Below are positions 8,475 through 10,285 of a DNA stretch of 10,285 nucleotides, in pieces. The translations under genes and the position numbers were made by a program. How positions within the stretch are numbered: the first letter of the stretch is position 1; the number at the start of each line of letters is the position of its first letter. Source of the stretch: Deltaproteobacteria bacterium. GTDB taxonomy: Bacteria > Desulfobacterota > Desulfarculia > Adiutricales > Adiutricaceae. The notes below the pieces were generated by a model that worked only from the letters and a program-made list of their open reading frames with translations, ran no database searches and was not told the DNA's origin. The stretch is taken from positions 1-10,285 of the forward strand of contig JAITJB010000181.1 in assembly GCA_031279155.1 (NCBI GenBank). Reading direction: 5' to 3'.

Positions 8475-9487
8475 GGTTTTTTGTGAAGAAAGACTGTAAA
8501 ATACCAAATACTTTCGGTCAGATTTTCTTAAATGATGTCCTTAGGACTGCAACCAATCAATTTTTTAACATTGGCGTGACGGCGGAGATTGATGTCTACA
8601 TGTCCAAAAACGCCGACGAGCTGACCGACAGCGGCATTCAAAGACTATATCTTGGAAGAACCCCTAAAACTAAGAGCGTGGAGACAAATCTAGGGTCTAT
8701 CGACATTATTAAACCATTAGTTTATGATCGCTGCCGCAGCAATGGGCATCCAATTTTGATTGATAGCATAATTTGTCCTAAAGGTCGTGTTTCCTTAAAG
8801 TATATCAACCAATACATGGCTTGGAAATATATAGATGGTTTGATTACCGGTGATTTTCAAGAAGCCAAAAAGCTTTTCCTTGATCCTTTTCGGCCAAACA
8901 TCTCGAAGACGTTCAGCCATCGCTTAAATCGGCTACTTTTGATAGAGCATGACCATTTTGGCCTAAAACGTCAAGAAAATACAAAATATATGGTAATCTG
9001 GCTGGACAAGGTAGACCTTAGCATGGGTAAGAAAAATTGTTGTAATCAAATCCTGTTGGCCTGTGGTTTAACCTTCGAAGGAAAGGTGGAGCTGATTATG
9101 GCGACAAAGGCTAAATCCCCTGGTGATGAAGACTGGACTGAGCTATTTAGGAAGATGAAGCAAATAGGATTAACTAAGCTTCCCAAATTAGTTACAGGAA
9201 TCGACAGCCGACAAGCCTATATCAAGTTAAAAAAAGTTTTTAGGAATTATTCATCATTTAAAGTAGATAAAACTCTATTAAAGGAAATTCTAAATGACCT
9301 TCCCGATAATATAAGCTCTAATCTTAGAAGGCAACTGATATCTATATATGATACTTCTACTAAATATGTAATTAATTTTAAAATTACAAACTTAATATTA
9401 AATTATGGCTGTAAATATCCTCACATTATTGCAGCTCTCTTGGGGCATTCCAACGATCACAACCAGGACTTTTCAGATTTAGTTTGA
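8471..9487 (+). CDS. Truncated IS256/Mutator-family transposase relative lacking intact DDE site
   Basis: A 338-residue ORF aligning in order with IS256-type transposases: N-terminal block (LNDVLRTATNQ..AEIDVYM, about 20-44), ETNLGSI (71-77), LITGDFQEA (124-132), the first catalytic aspartate region IWLDKVDL (D179), DWTELFRKMKQIGL (221-234) and the second aspartate region (LPKLVTGIDSRQAYIKLKKVF, 237-257), then helical LLKEILNDLP. Family members are about 400 residues. This one ends before the block carrying the third catalytic glutamate. The usual GDG is GID here (243-245), so the second aspartate is replaced or shifted by one, and the conserved RCWVHK region is not recognisable. Bases 9241-9420 contain only 42 G+C in 180, far below the tRNA synthetase genes. 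No terminal inverted repeats were found. It is probably a non-transposing decayed element, less likely a domesticated DNA-binding protein. Confidence 0.75.
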   Translation: MRFFVKKDCKIPNTFGQIFLNDVLRTATNQFFNIGVTAEIDVYMSKNADELTDSGIQRLYLGRTPKTKSVETNLGSIDIIKPLVYDRCRSNGHPILIDSIICPKGRVSLKYINQYMAWKYIDGLITGDFQEAKKLFLDPFRPNISKTFSHRLNRLLLIEHDHFGLKRQENTKYMVIWLDKVDLSMGKKNCCNQILLACGLTFEGKVELIMATKAKSPGDEDWTELFRKMKQIGLTKLPKLVTGIDSRQAYIKLKKVFRNYSSFKVDKTLLKEILNDLPDNISSNLRRQLISIYDTSTKYVINFKITNLILNYGCKYPHIIAALLGHSNDHNQDFSDLV

Positions 9488-9590
9488 GCGAAGCCATTAA
9501 ATTTAACGTATTATAAATAAAACGCATGATTAAAGTAAATAATCTTATTAAAACTTTGATTTTAGCCATTATTATCCAAAAACCGTAAAA
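9488..9590. other. AT-rich spacer after the transposase-like ORF
   Basis: About 100 bp, strongly AT-rich, with no recognisable remains of the missing transposase C-terminus in the continuing frame. It separates the plus-strand ORF from a convergent minus-strand terminator. Confidence 0.4.
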
Positions 9591-9611
9591 CCCCGGCCTG
9601 TTGGCCTGGGG
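9591..9611 (-). terminator. Rho-independent terminator, minus strand
   Basis: CCCCGGCC (9591-9598) and GGCC-T-GGGG (9603-9611) form an 8-bp GC stem with one bulged base and a TGTT loop. On the minus strand the hairpin is followed by TTTTACGGTTTTT. No T-tract follows on the plus strand, so it would mainly stop transcripts entering from the right. It begins 7 bases beyond the stop of the minus-strand ORF at 9618. Confidence 0.6.
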
Positions 9612-9617
9612 AGGCAG

Positions 9618-9800
9618 TCAATCACCAAATAGTTCCTCCACTCTAGTTTGCGGTATATAGCCCGCTACCTTGTTGTGCCGGAATGCTTTCTTAGTTTCGA
9701 CTTGCCAAAAAGATCTAGCTATTGACAAGACGAAATGGACCGGGGCCAAACGCTGGGCTAAAACTTTTCCGAAGGGAACACTTAGCCAGTAGCTGTCCAA
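9618..9800 (-). CDS. Short unrecognised minus-strand ORF (possibly a gene fragment)
   Basis: From a TTG at 9798-9800 the frame gives 60 residues ending in GYIPQTRVEELFGD. The frame itself is open back to a stop at 9843-9845, so a few more residues are possible, but there is no ATG in it. GGAGG lies only two bases before the TTG, which is too close for good initiation. I do not recognise the family. The amino-acid composition is protein-like, and a strong terminator lies immediately downstream, which supports a real 3' end. It may be the C-terminal stump of a longer gene disrupted to the right; the fragment at 9893-10006 on the same strand but in another frame could belong to it. Confidence 0.35.
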   Translation of the reverse strand: MDSYWLSVPFGKVLAQRLAPVHFVLSIARSFWQVETKKAFRHNKVAGYIPQTRVEELFGD

Positions 9801-10249
9801 TTCCTCCCTCTGGCTAAAGCCAAGAGTTTGATTGGGAGATTTTCATGAAGCTACCATAAAACTAAAACATGAAGGAATCAGGGCGCCTACCCTCAAGACA
9901 GAAACTCGTCGCTAAATTCGTTGATGAAGCGCTCATCACTACGAACACTTATGAGCTCACGAATTATCGCTGGCTTATCATGGGGGCAGCCAAAATCAAC
10001 CCCATACTACCTAGCTTATAACTCCATTGTCATTAAGTAAGCAGAGTAAGGCGCAGATTTTTTTGTTTCAGGAAGCACAAATCCTGCCGTGCTATACGTC
10101 AAAATTGAAACACTGCGGAGGGTCAAAGATCTTACTTGTCCACCACAGAAGACACAGCGGGATAAGGCATGACTCCACTGCCAGCTTAGTAAAATACAAA
10201 TACGTGCTTGGTAGTTATTATATTAATAAAGAAAATTATAGGTGTGAAA
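9801..10249. other. Region without a confident gene
   Basis: About 450 bp. The only coding-like stretch is the minus-strand fragment at 9893-10006. A 77-codon plus-strand frame (10027-10260) has a TTG start, no ribosome site and no recognisable domain. No tRNA, other RNA gene or repeat array is visible. Confidence 0.4.
9893..10006 (-). pseudogene. Coding-like fragment, unrecognised
   Basis: Between an in-frame TAG (10007-10009) and a TGA (9893-9895) the minus strand reads 37 residues that include YGVDFGCPHDKPAIIREL and end in INEFSDEFLS. The composition is that of a soluble protein, but there is no start codon within it and no family I recognise. It lies 47 bases upstream of the open frame that ends at 9618 and in a different frame, consistent with remains of one broken minus-strand gene. 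It could equally be chance. Confidence 0.2.
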
Positions 10250-10285
10250 ATGGATCATAAAAATGATCAAAACACTGATAAAAAT
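10250..10285 (+). CDS. Start of an unidentified gene, cut by right edge
   Basis: ATG at 10250-10252 follows AGGTG (10240-10244) at a five-base spacing and opens a frame of 12 hydrophilic residues (MDHKNDQNTDKN) to the edge. The upstream 30 bases are very AT-rich, as in promoter regions, but no clear -35 box is seen. Too short to name. Confidence 0.4.
   Translation, partial: MDHKNDQNTDKN

Noticed and set aside
8264..9620. Complete insertion sequence with terminal inverted repeats
   Set aside because: I compared the flanks of the transposase-like ORF and found no convincing inverted pair or target duplication.
10027..10260. 77-codon plus-strand frame rich in Lys, His and Cys
   Set aside because: TTG start without ribosome site, no domain recognised, and its end overlaps a better-supported gene start at 10250.

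Overview
The window looks like a chromosomal segment of an anaerobic, Deltaproteobacteria/Desulfobacterota-type bacterium. This rests on the hisS-aspS pair, an AspRS with the RRDHGG sequence typical of non-discriminating enzymes, a CHASE2-cyclase, and a Re-citrate-synthase-like HMGL enzyme of the kind found in sulfate reducers and syntrophs. The taxonomic call is inference, not proof.

Left three quarters (1-7570): every recognisable gene is on the minus strand, so the reading order runs right to left. A good promoter (7602-7629) and ribosome site precede hisS. aspS follows after 94 bp. aspS then overlaps by 4 bp (ATGA) a 620-residue protein that joins an isopropylmalate/homocitrate/Re-citrate synthase-type barrel to a C-terminal Cache sensor domain with no membrane segment. 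This fusion is the most interesting object in the window. A 13-bp tandem repeat that begins inside its stop codon region lies immediately downstream. After a 368-bp gap containing a candidate promoter (2310-2337) comes a membrane CHASE2 / class III adenylate cyclase. The first 21 codons of a nucleoside 2-deoxyribosyltransferase-like protein follow and run off the left edge.

Right quarter (7571-10285): this is a gene-poor, AT-richer accessory island. It holds a short remnant of one IS256/Mutator-type transposase (about 8069-8164, frame open to 8263). It also holds a possible 27-residue basic leader ORF whose stop overlaps the next start. That next ORF is a 338-residue IS256-type transposase relative (8471-9487) that stops before the third catalytic residue and has altered the second. 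A GC-rich hairpin with a minus-strand U-tract (9591-9611) sits just after an unrecognised short minus-strand ORF. A second unrecognised minus-strand fragment and the start of a plus-strand gene cut by the right edge complete the region.

The left side combines translation (two tRNA synthetases), a central-carbon or amino-acid condensing enzyme with its own ligand sensor, and cAMP signalling with an extracytoplasmic sensor. Only hisS-aspS-HMGL/Cache looks like one operon. The cyclase appears to have its own promoter. The right side is a decayed insertion-sequence landing site upstream of the hisS promoter.
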